A stretch of 64,000 bases of DNA, taken from assembly GCF_022810305.1 (NCBI RefSeq), contig NZ_JALGQH010000015.1, positions 62,001 through 126,000 of the forward strand, written 5' to 3'. This stretch comes from Rhodococcus sp. ARC_M6 (GTDB lineage Bacteria; Actinomycetota; Actinomycetes; Mycobacteriales; Mycobacteriaceae). The notes under the pieces are model-generated. The model was given only the letters and a program-made list of their open reading frames with translations. It searched no databases and was not told where the DNA came from. Shown here piece by piece: positions 27,419 through 38,666 of the stretch (position 1 is the stretch's first letter; the number at the start of each line of letters is the position of its first letter). Both the position numbers and the translations under genes were made by a program.

Positions 27419-28624
27419 ATGAAGCTTGCCGAGGGAAGAGCGCCGAAAGACCCATCTGACGGGGAATCGGCAAGCGCCGGAGCGTCGGTGAGCCCTCAGA
27501 CCGAAGCGGTTGTAGATCTCGATGCCATTGCCCACAACGTGCGCGTTCTTTGTGAGTTCGCGGGCGATGCGGCGCTTATGGCGGTCATCAAAGCGGACGG
27601 CTACAACCACGGTGCCGTCGCTGTTGCGCGCACGGCGCTCGCTGCCGGTGCACGCGAACTCGGTGTCACCACAATCCCGGAGGCATTGGTTCTCCGGAAA
27701 GCGGGAATCACTGCGCCGATTCTGGCGTGGTTGCACGGCGTCGACGCCGATTTTGCTGCCGCAATCGCTGCGGATGTGGAGATCGGTGTGTCGTCACCCC
27801 GGCATCTTGCTGCGGTTGTGAGCGCCGCCCGTGGTCTCGGACGGACTGCCACGGTGACGTTGAAGGTCGACACCGGCCTTAATCGCAATGGTGTGTCACA
27901 GACGGATTGGCCGCAGATGCTCACGGATCTGGTGGTAGCCCGCAACGAAGGAACGATCTCCTTGCGCGGTGTGTTTTCGCATCTGGCGCATTCGGATGAG
28001 CCGCACCACGATGTCATCGACCACCAGAAGCAACGTTTGATCGATGCCGTCGCTGAAGTTCGGGCTCACGGATTCGAGCCCGAGGTTGTGCATCTTTCCA
28101 ACTCGGCAGCCACGGTTACCCGCCCTGACCTGCAATTTGACATGGTTCGGCCGGGAATTGCGATATATGGATTGTCGCCAGTGCCTGAGCTGGGCGATTT
28201 CGGTCTTAGACCGGCTATGACGTTGCGAGCGAAGGTGATCTTGGTGAAGAAGGTGGCCGCCGGTGAGGGGGTTTCCTACGGACACCTCTGGACGGCACCG
28301 CACGACACCACTCTGGCGCTCCTGCCCGTCGGATACGCGGACGGGCTTCCGCGTTCGTTGAGCGGGCGTTTCGAGGTGCAGCTCGGCGGGAAGCGTCGGC
28401 GTGCTGTCGGACGGATCTGCATGGATCAGGTGATGGTCGACATCGGACCCGACGGAGACGGCGTTCGGGAAGGCGATACCGCGATCTTCTTCGGAAACGG
28501 AGACCAGGGCGAGCCCAATGCACAGGCGTGGGCGGAAGCCTTGGACACCATTCACTACGAGGTCGTGACCGGCCTACGCGGGCGAACTGTGCGTACCTAC
28601 ATCGGTGGGGAGAGTTCATCATGA
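27419..28624 (+). CDS. alr: Alanine racemase
   Basis: PLP enzyme making D-alanine for peptidoglycan, 401 residues. The PLP lysine is in [17 protein letters not shown] near residue 55; the catalytic tyrosine is in [12 protein letters not shown] near residue 287; [13 protein letters not shown] is the conserved C-terminal motif. About 27 Ser/Ala-rich residues precede the conserved core, so a start further in is possible, though no better ribosome site is seen. The stop overlaps the next ATG (ATGA), so it is coupled to the hydrolase gene. It corresponds to Rv3423c. Confidence 0.96.
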   Translation: MKLAEGRAPKDPSDGESASAGASVSPQTEAVVDLDAIAHNVRVLCEFAGDAALMAVIKADGYNHGAVAVARTALAAGARELGVTTIPEALVLRKAGITAPILAWLHGVDADFAAAIAADVEIGVSSPRHLAAVVSAARGLGRTATVTLKVDTGLNRNGVSQTDWPQMLTDLVVARNEGTISLRGVFSHLAHSDEPHHDVIDHQKQRLIDAVAEVRAHGFEPEVVHLSNSAATVTRPDLQFDMVRPGIAIYGLSPVPELGDFGLRPAMTLRAKVILVKKVAAGEGVSYGHLWTAPHDTTLALLPVGYADGLPRSLSGRFEVQLGGKRRRAVGRICMDQVMVDIGPDGDGVREGDTAIFFGNGDQGEPNAQAWAEALDTIHYEVVTGLRGRTVRTYIGGESSS

Positions 28625-29676
28625 AGACTGCAGGGCGAATGAGCATTCTCGGCGGGCTCCTCAGCGCGGTGGCGCTGGGTTCGATGGCCGGTCTCAATGC
28701 ACTCAAGACAGCGACGCGGCCCGGTCGGGAGATTTACGCCGACGAAGACTTCGATTTGATGACCCGCGATCGTTCGAGCGTCGTACGCACCGAGGACGGG
28801 GTTGACCTGGCCGTACGTGAGGTCGGTCCGGATGACGCGCCACTCACGGTCGTCTTTGTTCACGGATATTGCCTCAGTGCCTTGTCGTGGCATTTTCAGC
28901 GCCGACAGCTTGCCGAGCGGTGGGGCGACGACGTCCGCATGGTGTTCTACGACCAGCGTGGACATGGCGATTCGGGTAAGTCGAAGGCTACGAACTGTAC
29001 GGTCTCGCAGCTCGGTCGCGACCTCGCCACCGTCGTCGAAGCCACAGTGCCGACGGGGCCGGTTGTGCTTGTCGGGCATTCGATGGGCGGCATGACCATC
29101 CTCGCTCTTGCCGGCCAACGCCCGGAATGGTTCGAAGGCGGCCGTGTGGTCGGCGTCGGATTGGTATCCACGACGGCAGCAGGTCTCGCGGAAACCGGAC
29201 TTACTCGCAATCTGCAGAACCCGGTCATCGACGGTTTCCGGTTGGCTGTCCGGACGTCCCCGGGCGTCGTACAGCATGCGCGGGGCGCCGCTCGGGTGCT
29301 CATCACACCGATCCTGCGGGCAGCGTCGTACGGCACCGATGTCAGTCCGCGTCTGCACGAACTGTCCGACGGAATGCTCGATCGCACGTCGGTCGTGACC
29401 ATCGTCAACTTCCTGCGGACATTGGAATTGCACGACGAGAGCAGTTCTCTCCCCGTCCTGGCGCACACGCCGGCCGTGGTGATCTGCGGTGATCAGGACA
29501 TGATGATCCCGTTCTCCAGTTCCCAACGATTGGCCGCCGACCTCCCGGACTCCGAACTGGTCCGTGTCCGCGGCGCGGGGCACCTTGTTCAACTCGAGTT
29601 CCCCGCCATCGTCACCGACGCGATCGAGAATCTCGTCTCGCGTACCCGTACCGAAGTGAGGTCCGATGTCGGCTGA
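28621..29676 (+). CDS. Alpha/beta hydrolase with N-terminal membrane anchor
   Basis: Alpha/beta hydrolase of 351 residues. A hydrophobic N-terminus ([19 protein letters not shown]) suggests a membrane anchor or signal. Catalytic residues are intact: oxyanion [12 protein letters not shown], nucleophile in [12 protein letters not shown], acid in [12 protein letters not shown], and His in [12 protein letters not shown]. The substrate is unknown. ATG 28621 overlaps the alr stop and its 3' end overlaps tsaE by 11 bp, so the hydrolase is embedded in the alr-tsaE operon. I do not recall a counterpart at this spot in M. tuberculosis. Confidence 0.9.
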   Translation: MKTAGRMSILGGLLSAVALGSMAGLNALKTATRPGREIYADEDFDLMTRDRSSVVRTEDGVDLAVREVGPDDAPLTVVFVHGYCLSALSWHFQRRQLAERWGDDVRMVFYDQRGHGDSGKSKATNCTVSQLGRDLATVVEATVPTGPVVLVGHSMGGMTILALAGQRPEWFEGGRVVGVGLVSTTAAGLAETGLTRNLQNPVIDGFRLAVRTSPGVVQHARGAARVLITPILRAASYGTDVSPRLHELSDGMLDRTSVVTIVNFLRTLELHDESSSLPVLAHTPAVVICGDQDMMIPFSSSQRLAADLPDSELVRVRGAGHLVQLEFPAIVTDAIENLVSRTRTEVRSDVG

Positions 29677-30148
29677 GACTCTGCCTGAATCGGGAACAGT
29701 GACCTTGGAGACGACGGAAGACACGGAGGCATTCGGACGTCTGATCGCCTCCGGACTCGTCGCCGGTGATCTTGTGGTTCTCGACGGTCCGCTCGGTGCC
29801 GGGAAGACCGCTCTGACCCGCGGTATCGGGGCTGGACTGGGAGTACAAGGTCGGGTGACGTCGCCGACGTTCGTGATTGCGCGTGAGCATCGCCCGGGGG
29901 TTCGCCCCGGCGGCGCACAACCGGTCGGGATGATTCACGTCGACGCCTACCGCCTCGGCGACAGTGGCCCGCATGCCCTCGACGAACTCGATGCCCTCGA
30001 TCTGGACACCGACCTCACCGACGCCGTGGTCGTGGTCGAGTGGGGCGGCGACGTCGTGGAGAGACTGGTCGAGCGTCACTTACGGGTGCAACTTCACCGT
30101 GAACCCGAGTCGGATGTGCGGACGGCCAGTTGGTTGTGGACGTCGTGA
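29666..30148 (+). CDS. tsaE: tRNA t6A biosynthesis ATPase TsaE
   Basis: P-loop ATPase required for the threonylcarbamoyl transfer reaction of t6A37 synthesis, 160 residues. Seen: Walker A LDGPLGAGKTALTRGIG near residue 45, VTSPTFVIAREH just after, MIHVDAYRL and the acidic VVVEWGGDVVERL segment. ATG 29666 lies inside the end of the upstream hydrolase gene. It is read with tsaB, rimI and tsaD, as in Rv3422c-Rv3419c. Confidence 0.95.
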   Translation: MSAETLPESGTVTLETTEDTEAFGRLIASGLVAGDLVVLDGPLGAGKTALTRGIGAGLGVQGRVTSPTFVIAREHRPGVRPGGAQPVGMIHVDAYRLGDSGPHALDELDALDLDTDLTDAVVVVEWGGDVVERLVERHLRVQLHREPESDVRTASWLWTS

Positions 30149-30200
30149 CACTCCTCCCGGCCCGAAAGTAGTTCCTTACGTGCGAGTACTCTGAGATATC

Positions 30201-30872
30201 GTGCTTGTTCTCGCGATTGATACTTCTACTCCGGCTGTGACTGCTGGAGTTGTTCTGCTGTCGGCGTCCGGCGAATCTTCGCCTTCGGTGTCCGACGAGG
30301 TGGAGACACTTGCAGTTCGAGTGACTGTGAACCCCCGCGCTCATGCCGAGGTGCTCACCCCGCATGTCCTCGAATGCTTGGCCGAGGCTTCGATCACACC
30401 GGCTGACCTGGGTGCAGTTGTGGTGGGCGTCGGTCCGGGCCCGTATACGGGCTTGCGGGTCGGGATGGCGACCGGTGCCGCGTTCGGTGACGCCTTGGGC
30501 ATTCCCGTTTACGGTGTGTGCAGCCTGGACGCTATTGCCGCGGCCGTCGAGACTGCGGAAAACCTACTGGTCGTGACCGATGCGCGTCGACGCGAAATCT
30601 ATTGGGCGCGTTACGACAAGGGCGTGCGCGTCGAGGGGCCTGACGTGAGTTCCCCGGGCGATGTGGAGGCGTCGCCGTCGACGCGCGTCGCCGGATCCGC
30701 TTCGCACGTAGACCTTTTCGATTTGCGAGTGGTGCCGGCGGAGACGCCGTCGCCGGCAGGATTGGTCACCGCCGCGGCCGCAGAGATTCTGGCTGGTTCG
30801 ATTCCGGAACCGCTCGAGCCTTTGTACCTACGGCGCCCCGACGCCAAAACGTTGGCGGAACGCGGACTATGA
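30201..30872 (+). CDS. tsaB: tRNA t6A biosynthesis protein TsaB
   Basis: Non-catalytic ASKHA-fold partner of TsaD in t6A synthesis, 223 residues. The N-terminus LVLAIDTSTPAVTAG and the VVVGVGPGPYTGLRVGMATG segment near residue 75 are diagnostic. The second half is shortened relative to TsaD, as expected. The GTG start at 30201 lies 52 bp after tsaE; the TGA overlaps the rimI ATG (ATGA). Confidence 0.95.
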   Translation: MLVLAIDTSTPAVTAGVVLLSASGESSPSVSDEVETLAVRVTVNPRAHAEVLTPHVLECLAEASITPADLGAVVVGVGPGPYTGLRVGMATGAAFGDALGIPVYGVCSLDAIAAAVETAENLLVVTDARRREIYWARYDKGVRVEGPDVSSPGDVEASPSTRVAGSASHVDLFDLRVVPAETPSPAGLVTAAAAEILAGSIPEPLEPLYLRRPDAKTLAERGL

Positions 30873-31360
30873 GTTTCACCATCGCGTCGATGACAGTTGA
30901 CGACGCCGAGCGGTGTGCGGAGTTGGAACGTGCTCTCTTTGCGGGGGACGGGCCGTGGAGTGCGCAGGCATTTGTCTCCGAATTGGCAGGATCCCACAAT
31001 CACTACTTCGTGGCCCGTGAGCCGAGTGGCCATGTCCTCGGGTATGCCGGAATCGCCTTGCTGGGCGCACCGCCCGACGTCGAGGCCGAAGTCCACACCA
31101 TCGGAACCGATCCGGGGGCGCAGCGCCGCGGTATCGGCGGCGCGCTACTTGATGCACTGTTGACTCTGGCGGACGAGCACGGAGCAGCGGTGTTCCTGGA
31201 AGTGCGTACGGACAACGAACCGGCAATCGCGCTGTATAGGCGAGAGGGATTCGAGATCGTCGGAACCCGAAAGAAGTACTACCAGCCCAGTGGGGCAGAT
31301 GCGTACACGATGCGGCGCTCTGCCGCGGGTGTCCGCGAGAATGAGGAGCAGCAAGCATGA
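30869..31360 (+). CDS. rimI: Ribosomal protein S18-alanine N-acetyltransferase
   Basis: GNAT-fold N-acetyltransferase of 163 residues. Motif A, which binds acetyl-CoA, is [18 protein letters not shown] near residue 78; motif B follows with [20 protein letters not shown]. Family knowledge assigns N-terminal acetylation of S18, but in Actinobacteria the enzyme can have other or broader targets. Both ends overlap neighbouring genes by ATGA (tsaB and tsaD), giving a tight operon. Confidence 0.92.
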   Translation: MSFTIASMTVDDAERCAELERALFAGDGPWSAQAFVSELAGSHNHYFVAREPSGHVLGYAGIALLGAPPDVEAEVHTIGTDPGAQRRGIGGALLDALLTLADEHGAAVFLEVRTDNEPAIALYRREGFEIVGTRKKYYQPSGADAYTMRRSAAGVRENEEQQA

Positions 31361-32394
31361 TCGTCATGGGTGTCGAAAGCTCTTGCGACGAAACAGGAGT
31401 CGGTATCGTTCGGTGGAACGGTGATGGAACCTGCACGTTGTTGGCGGACGAAGTGGCATCGAGTGTGGATCAGCACGCCCGCTACGGCGGTGTGGTGCCG
31501 GAGGTGGCGTCGCGCGCACATCTCGAGGCCATTGTCCCGACCATGCGACGCGCTCTGGCAGTCGCGGGTATCGACAAGCCCGACGCGTTGGCTGTGACGA
31601 TCGGGCCCGGCCTGGCCGGAGCACTGTTGGTGGGTGTGGCCGCAGCCAAAGCGTATGCGGCAGCATGGAACATCCCGTTCTACGCGGTCAACCACCTCGG
31701 TGGACACGTTTCGGTCGATACTCTGGAACACGGACCGCTGCCGTCCTGTGTGGCACTGCTGGTCTCCGGTGGGCATACGCATCTACTTCACGTCGAGGAT
31801 CTGGGTAAGCCGATCGTCGAACTCGGAACAACCGTCGATGACGCTGCCGGTGAGGCGTTCGACAAGGTTGCGCGGCTCCTCGGTCTCGGATTCCCCGGTG
31901 GTCCGGCGTTGGATGCGGCTGCGCAGCAGGGTGATCCGAAGGCGATTGCGTTCCCTCGCGGCATGACCGGCTCCCGTGACTCCCGGCACGACTTTTCGTT
32001 CTCCGGGCTCAAGACGTCAGTTGCGCGGTATGTCGAGTCCAAGCAGCGTGCAGACGAAGCTATTTCGATTCCGGACATCGCGGCGTCCTTCCAGGAGGCT
32101 GTCGCTGACGTCCTGACGATGAAGGCGGTTCGCGCAGCCAAGGACGTAGGAGTAGACACTCTCGTTCTCGGCGGCGGCGCTACCGCGAACTCTCGGATTC
32201 GCAGCCTCGCCGAAGAGCGTTGCGCCGAAGCTGGTCTGACGTTGCGTATCCCGAAGCCGCGACTCTGCACCGACAACGGCGTGATGATTGCTTCCCTGGC
32301 AGCGCACCTGATCGGTGCCGGGGCCGGGCCGTCCGAACTGAGCGTGGCAACCGACCCAGGCTTGTCTGTCTCGGTCAGCCAAGTCCTGCGCTGA
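31357..32394 (+). CDS. tsaD: tRNA N6-adenosine threonylcarbamoyltransferase
   Basis: Catalytic subunit of t6A37 synthesis, 345 residues. ASKHA fold with [14 protein letters not shown], the metal-binding His pair in [12 protein letters not shown] near residues 110-116, [29 protein letters not shown] and [17 protein letters not shown] overlaps the rimI stop. It is convergent with the Hsp70-like gene, 2 bp apart. It corresponds to Rv3419c. Confidence 0.97.
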   Translation: MIVMGVESSCDETGVGIVRWNGDGTCTLLADEVASSVDQHARYGGVVPEVASRAHLEAIVPTMRRALAVAGIDKPDALAVTIGPGLAGALLVGVAAAKAYAAAWNIPFYAVNHLGGHVSVDTLEHGPLPSCVALLVSGGHTHLLHVEDLGKPIVELGTTVDDAAGEAFDKVARLLGLGFPGGPALDAAAQQGDPKAIAFPRGMTGSRDSRHDFSFSGLKTSVARYVESKQRADEAISIPDIAASFQEAVADVLTMKAVRAAKDVGVDTLVLGGGATANSRIRSLAEERCAEAGLTLRIPKPRLCTDNGVMIASLAAHLIGAGAGPSELSVATDPGLSVSVSQVLR

Positions 32395-32396
32395 GA

Positions 32397-33932
32397 TCAG
32401 CCGGCCGGGGTCAGTTCCAGGTCGGTGCCGGACGGCGGCGCAGCGGCGGGAGTGGTTGCCGGAGCCGGTGCGGTGGTGTCCTCGTCTGCCGGAGTCTTGT
32501 CGTTTCCGGGGCCTTGCTCGGGCGGGGCGATTGGTGCATTCGCGCCGGGTTGTGGCCACCAGGCCGGTGGATCGGGCAGCGTGATGCCGGGGATTGTCGG
32601 CCAGGTCGGCGGTGTTGTCGTGGGCACGGTAGTGGTGGGCACGGTAGTGGTGGGCGCCGTAGTGGTCGGATCGGTTGTGGCCGTCGACGTATCGGGTAAC
32701 GCAGTGGTGGGCAGCGAAGTGTCGGGCAGCGGCGCCGGCGGCAACGTGTACTGGTGCGTCGGGTAGCGCTGTGTCAGCGGGTAGCGATGTGTCGGGTCGG
32801 CTTGTACCGCAGCCGAAGGCAATGGATCGTTGGACGGAATCAATGTCGAACCGACGCTCGGATTCATTTCGGTGGTCGTGCGAGACGTGGTGGACCCGGT
32901 ACCGGCGGGTGAAATCGGAGTATCGTCCGTCGGCACCAATTCCTTGGCGCCGTAACCGAATACGAGGCCGCCGACCACCAGGGCGCCGATCAGAGCGCCG
33001 GACGCCCGCACTGCCGTTCCTGCCCGTTCGGTACTGTCGGGTACGGACAATGCGTAGCGCAACGAGGTCACTGAATCTGCAAGTAGCGCAGCACCTTTGG
33101 CGGCTGTGGCTTCGGGCTCGTCGAGTTCGACGATGGGGAGATTCACGGCGTCGGCAACTGCCGATGTGACGACTGGGATGTGAGCACCGCCGCCGATGAG
33201 GACTACCGCCTCGACGGTTCGGGGTGCGGCGGCCAGCACGCCGCTGATGAAGGCGACGGCGCGGGCGATGTCCGGGGCGATTATGTCCTCGAACTGGGTG
33301 CGTGTAACCATTATCGGTTTCAGTGGCAGGTCGACGGTGACGCTGCGCGCGGTGGACAACTGTTCCTTGGCGACGTGGCAGCGGGACACGAGAAGTGCGG
33401 CGTCGGCGTACCGGCCGAGGTGCTGAGCAGCTGTGTCGGTGACAAAATCGACGAGGGCGCGATCAATACCGGCGCCGGTGAGAACGTCGGTCCGTTCGGC
33501 CGCGAGAACCTCGCCGCTGTGGTCGACGATGGAGACAACCAGTCCGTGATCACCGAGGTCGATCTGGGCAGTTGTGCTGTACCGCTCGATCTTTCCGGTT
33601 TCGGCGAGATAGGCGTGCACTGCGGCAGGTTCGGGGATGAGCCGAACATGATCTGACGTGCGAGAGAGTGCGGAACGGATGCTCGCGAGCTGTTCGTCCG
33701 TGCGGAATGTGACTCCGATGGACCGCGGCGCCGCGGCTCGATCCGAGACCTGAGTAGTCATCAGTTTGATCGATGCGCGCACGAGGTCGCCGACACTGGT
33801 GTGAACCTGATCGGCAGAGACGAACCGTACTTCAGCTGTCAACCTGCCCGATACGGCAGAAGTGGAATCGGTATCGACGAGTGCGGAGTAGACGCCCGAC
33901 GACCCGGTGGAGATTCCCAGTGAACAACTCAT
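32397..33932 (-). CDS. Hsp70-like ATPase-fold membrane protein with Pro/Thr-rich tail
   Basis: Protein of 511 residues. The N-terminal ~300 residues have a DnaK-like actin fold: MSCSLGISTGSSGVYSALV at the first phosphate loop, RLIPEPAAVHAYLAE, QIDLGDHGLVVSIVD at the second, and VVLIGGGAHIPVV. One TM helix (GALIGALVVGGLVFGYGA, about residues 312-329) leads to a ~180-residue Thr/Pro-rich tail likely outside the membrane, with PTTTV repeats. There is no substrate-binding domain. The layout resembles the Rv0312/Rv2264c type in mycobacteria. It is divergent from the K+ channel gene. Confidence 0.8.
   Translation of the reverse strand: MSCSLGISTGSSGVYSALVDTDSTSAVSGRLTAEVRFVSADQVHTSVGDLVRASIKLMTTQVSDRAAAPRSIGVTFRTDEQLASIRSALSRTSDHVRLIPEPAAVHAYLAETGKIERYSTTAQIDLGDHGLVVSIVDHSGEVLAAERTDVLTGAGIDRALVDFVTDTAAQHLGRYADAALLVSRCHVAKEQLSTARSVTVDLPLKPIMVTRTQFEDIIAPDIARAVAFISGVLAAAPRTVEAVVLIGGGAHIPVVTSAVADAVNLPIVELDEPEATAAKGAALLADSVTSLRYALSVPDSTERAGTAVRASGALIGALVVGGLVFGYGAKELVPTDDTPISPAGTGSTTSRTTTEMNPSVGSTLIPSNDPLPSAAVQADPTHRYPLTQRYPTHQYTLPPAPLPDTSLPTTALPDTSTATTDPTTTAPTTTVPTTTVPTTTPPTWPTIPGITLPDPPAWWPQPGANAPIAPPEQGPGNDKTPADEDTTAPAPATTPAAAPPSGTDLELTPAG
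32614..32673 (-). repeat. Four 15-bp coding repeats (PTTTV units)
   Basis: Four tandem 15-bp units (32614-32628, 32629-32643, 32644-32658, 32659-32673) of the type GTAGTGGTGGGCACG, diverging towards the last, encode the Pro-Thr repeats in the tail of the Hsp70-like protein. Such arrays can vary in copy number between strains. Confidence 0.8.
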
Positions 33933-34091
33933 CTTGCACCTCCTCGCAGGTGTTCCTGTGACAGCATTTCGGCCGCCGTTACATGAACGTTACAGAACGA
34001 TCGTGACGATTGCTCAGTGCTTTCTTGCAAGAAGGTGAGATTTTCGGACCGAAAGGGTGGTTTTACCAGCAGGATTGTCGATTATTGATCT

Positions 34092-34658
34092 ATGCCAAAA
34101 AAAGTCGAATCCAGGGCGATAGATACGCGTCGGCGGCGTAAGTTGATCGCCGGTGCCCTCCTGCGTCCCACGTTGACGGTGTTCGCCCTGGGAAGCGGGT
34201 ACTTCCTGTTGCCGTGGCCTGATGCCCATACCGGCGGGGCATTTGCCCTCTTGATCTTCGGCGGGATCGCGGTGCTGGGTGTCACCGCCTGGCAGGTCAA
34301 ACGAATCCTGGACTCCGATGTTCCGGCGTTGCAGGCCGTCGAGATGGCGTCGGTCGTGGTTCCGACTTACCTTTTGGTCGTCGCGATGACCTACTTTGCG
34401 GTCGAGCGTGCCGACCCGACCAGTTTCACCGAGCCGCTTTCGAGAATGGCGGCGCTGTACTTCTCGCTAACGGTCTTCTCGACGGTGGGTTTCGGAGATA
34501 TCGCAGCACAAACCGATCTGGCCCGGGCATTGGTATCCCTCCAGATCGTGTGCAATCTGGTGCTGATCGGCTTCGGCGTCCGGTTTGTCGTCGCTGCTGT
34601 GTCCTGGTCCAAGCAGCACAGGACACAGCAGGAGGTGACGGACGAACCTAGCGAATGA
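34092..34658 (+). CDS. Potassium channel family protein
   Basis: Small ion channel of 188 residues. Hydrophobic segments lie at about residues 25-45, 52-70, 85-105 and 138-165. The pore loop has FSTVGFGDIAAQ, in which TVGFGD matches the K+ selectivity filter (TVGYGD with Tyr replaced by Phe, seen in some bacterial channels). Both ends are highly charged. No RCK or cyclic nucleotide domain is present. It is convergent with the metallophosphoesterase gene, overlapping 11 bp. Confidence 0.9.
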   Translation: MPKKVESRAIDTRRRRKLIAGALLRPTLTVFALGSGYFLLPWPDAHTGGAFALLIFGGIAVLGVTAWQVKRILDSDVPALQAVEMASVVVPTYLLVVAMTYFAVERADPTSFTEPLSRMAALYFSLTVFSTVGFGDIAAQTDLARALVSLQIVCNLVLIGFGVRFVVAAVSWSKQHRTQQEVTDEPSE

Positions 34659-36363
34659 CGGGCACGAGCAATTCGACGTTCTGATCGACGCCCGCGCCGG
34701 TCAACGCGGGATCGCGGTGAATGTCGTTGAAGGACAGTTCGCGGTACAGCGATGCCAGGCCCTCGGGCGACTTGTTGCTGTGATCGACGGAGTACGGGCT
34801 CTCCGCTTCGAACAGGGTCGCAAGGAGCGAGACCGTGCCATCGTGGTTGTCCGCGATCTCGATGATTCGGCCGAGTTGCGGGAAGTCGATGTGAGAGGCC
34901 GTGTTGATCTCCCAGAACCCCTGCTCGGGCGTGGTGCCGGGCTGTGGGGTGATCTTGTTCTCGTGGGTGTGGCCGTTGACCCAGGCGAGCACGTTGGGGA
35001 AGCGGTGCAGGAGGTCGAGAAGTTGTGAACCACCGAATCGCGGTTCCAGGATGTTCTCGGGGTCGGGGATGAGATTGTCCATCGTGTCGCTCGTGTGGTG
35101 GCTGAACAGAACGAAGTACGTATCGTCCCGGGCTTGGGTGACACGCGAACCGGAAGGGTCGTAGAAAGTGCTGCTGCCGCCGCGAAGGGTGTCTTCGATC
35201 CAACGGAACTGAGCGGCGCCCAGAGATCCTTCGACGAGTCCGGCGCGGTTCGTGGAATCCATGCTGATTCCGACGACACCGGGAGCGACTTCGAACGAGT
35301 AGTAGCCGATGCCGGTGTGACCGGCATCGGGCGCAAATCCGTGCCCGACCGGTCCGGGACCGGTGTGTTTCGGTTCGAGATGGGCCGCGATGAACTGCTT
35401 CGGGGTGAACGGGGTGCGAGCCGGGTCGGGCGTGACCTGACGCGGCGGCGTCGTGAAGGCCGACAGGATCCCGGGAATCGCGCTCGGATCGAACTTGGTC
35501 GCGATGTCGATCTGCTTAGCCTGCTCCGGAGTGCCGGGCACCTCGAACTTCAGTGAACCGGTGTACATCGACTCGAGTGGCGGGATGCCGCTGGGCACAG
35601 TGCCGGACACCGAATCGTCGTGGTTGCCGAACACGCAGTACCAGGGTGTGTTGAGGCCGGGGCTGGTGATCGGGGTGAAGGCGGCACCGAAGAAATTGGG
35701 GATCTCCGGGAAACCGGCCTTCTTGTACATGTCGAGCATCGGAGATTCGGGGTTCCAGTACAGGGCTGCCCCCGAGTTCTGGACGCCTTCGTAGCGGTCC
35801 TTGGCTCCGGTGTTCGCAACCACGGTGCCGCCGTTAAGTGCAGTCAGGAACCAGTCGAGTTCGGCGTGTTCCTTGTTGTCCGTGTTGTCGCCCGTGGTGA
35901 CAACGGCGTCGAACGGACGTGCCGTATGCGGACCACACGCGAGGGAATTGACGCGTCGGACGAGGGAAATCAGACCGTGCGCGGTCAGTGTCTCCTGCGG
36001 GCGAAACGCCGAACCGGTGAACTGGTGCACGTACTCGAACCGCATCGGCGACTGAGCGTCGACGATATGGACGTCCGTCAGCTGCACGATCGAAGCCAGA
36101 GGAGTGCGGCGGTCTTCGCGCCCGGACTTGGGTTCTGCAAGTTCTCCGCGGACGATGTTCGCCCAGGCCGGGCCCGCTTCGAGCTTGCGGTAGCCGCTGC
36201 TGCCGATCGGGGTGGAAACGGCTTCGAGGGTGGTTCCTGCGCCCGAGGTGGGAAGAGGTGCCGCACCGGCATACTGCAGTCCGAAGGGCTTGCCCAGGCT
36301 GACGGCGCCTACGGCACCGAGTCCGGCGAAGGTCAGAAAACTACGGCGATTGATGTTCGTCAC
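34648..36363 (-). CDS. Tat-exported metallophosphoesterase
   Basis: Calcineurin-like phosphoesterase of 571 residues. The N-terminus INRRSFLTFAGLGAVGAVSL is a twin-arginine signal. Metal-binding motifs in order: QLTDVHIVDAQ, VVTTGDNTDNKEH, VFGNHDDSV, LFSHHTSD and WVNGHTHENK, all intact. It resembles the actinobacterial family described as TIGR03767 (recalled from memory). The start is GTG 36363; the frame remains open further up but there runs antisense through groES. Substrate unknown, likely an extracellular phosphoester. Confidence 0.9.
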   Translation of the reverse strand: MTNINRRSFLTFAGLGAVGAVSLGKPFGLQYAGAAPLPTSGAGTTLEAVSTPIGSSGYRKLEAGPAWANIVRGELAEPKSGREDRRTPLASIVQLTDVHIVDAQSPMRFEYVHQFTGSAFRPQETLTAHGLISLVRRVNSLACGPHTARPFDAVVTTGDNTDNKEHAELDWFLTALNGGTVVANTGAKDRYEGVQNSGAALYWNPESPMLDMYKKAGFPEIPNFFGAAFTPITSPGLNTPWYCVFGNHDDSVSGTVPSGIPPLESMYTGSLKFEVPGTPEQAKQIDIATKFDPSAIPGILSAFTTPPRQVTPDPARTPFTPKQFIAAHLEPKHTGPGPVGHGFAPDAGHTGIGYYSFEVAPGVVGISMDSTNRAGLVEGSLGAAQFRWIEDTLRGGSSTFYDPSGSRVTQARDDTYFVLFSHHTSDTMDNLIPDPENILEPRFGGSQLLDLLHRFPNVLAWVNGHTHENKITPQPGTTPEQGFWEINTASHIDFPQLGRIIEIADNHDGTVSLLATLFEAESPYSVDHSNKSPEGLASLYRELSFNDIHRDPALTGAGVDQNVELLVPVIR

Positions 36364-36446
36364 GCATGAACAATAGGTGAACGAACAGTGCGGGCGTCCG
36401 ATTTCGCCCAGGACGTAACACAAAAAGTGTGCCCAGTCCTTGAGGG

Positions 36447-36473
36447 TTGGCACTCTCACGTATAGAGTGCCAA
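36447..36473. promoter_or_regulatory. CIRCE element upstream of groES
   Basis: TTGGCACTC (36447-36455), 9-bp spacer, GAGTGCCAA (36465-36473): a perfect 9-9-9 inverted repeat matching the CIRCE consensus TTAGCACTC-N9-GAGTGCTAA with one symmetrical change. It is bound by the HrcA repressor in Actinobacteria. It lies 122 bp before groES. Confidence 0.93.
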
Positions 36474-36594
36474 TTGGCGCTGATCGAGTTCCGGCTCCCG
36501 CGACGACGGAACTCAGGACGTGCCGTAAACGGTAAATCAAACAGCGGTTCGAGGATTGCCTCGGACGCACATACCCCAAAGTGGAGGGCTCATC

Positions 36595-36894
36595 GTGGCG
36601 AGCGTCAACATCAAGCCGCTCGAGGACAAGATCCTCGTCCAGGCCAACGAGGCTGAAACGACGACGGCTTCCGGCCTGGTCATTCCTGACACAGCCAAGG
36701 AAAAGCCCCAGGAGGGCACCGTCGTTGCAGTCGGCGAAGGCCGCGTCAACGAGCAGGGCAACCGCATCCCGGTCGACGTCAAGGAGGGTGACACGGTCAT
36801 CTACTCCAAGTACGGCGGAACCGAGATCAAGTACGCCGGCCAGGAGTACCTGATTCTGTCGGCACGCGACGTGCTGGCTGTCGTCTCCAAGTAA
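36595..36894 (+). CDS. groES: Co-chaperonin GroES
   Basis: 10-kDa lid of the GroEL folding chamber, 99 residues. Diagnostic segments: [18 protein letters not shown], the mobile loop [20 protein letters not shown] and [19 protein letters not shown]. The GTG start at 36595 has GGAGGG 6 bp upstream. It is first in the groES-groEL1 operon under the CIRCE element. Confidence 0.97.
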   Translation: MASVNIKPLEDKILVQANEAETTTASGLVIPDTAKEKPQEGTVVAVGEGRVNEQGNRIPVDVKEGDTVIYSKYGGTEIKYAGQEYLILSARDVLAVVSK

Positions 36895-38598
<1,704 letters not shown>

Positions 38599-38619
38599 TT
38601 TCACAGCTTCACGAAAAAG

Positions 38620-38657
38620 GGATCCCCCGCCGAATATCGGTGGGGGATCCTTTCTTT
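38620..38657. terminator. Terminator between groEL1 and rskA
   Basis: GGATCCCCC (38620-38628) pairs with GGGGGATCC (38642-38650), followed by TTTCTTT on the plus strand and preceded by an A-run that serves the minus strand, so it can terminate both groEL1 and rskA. Confidence 0.85.
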
Positions 38658-38666
38658 CGGTCTTCG

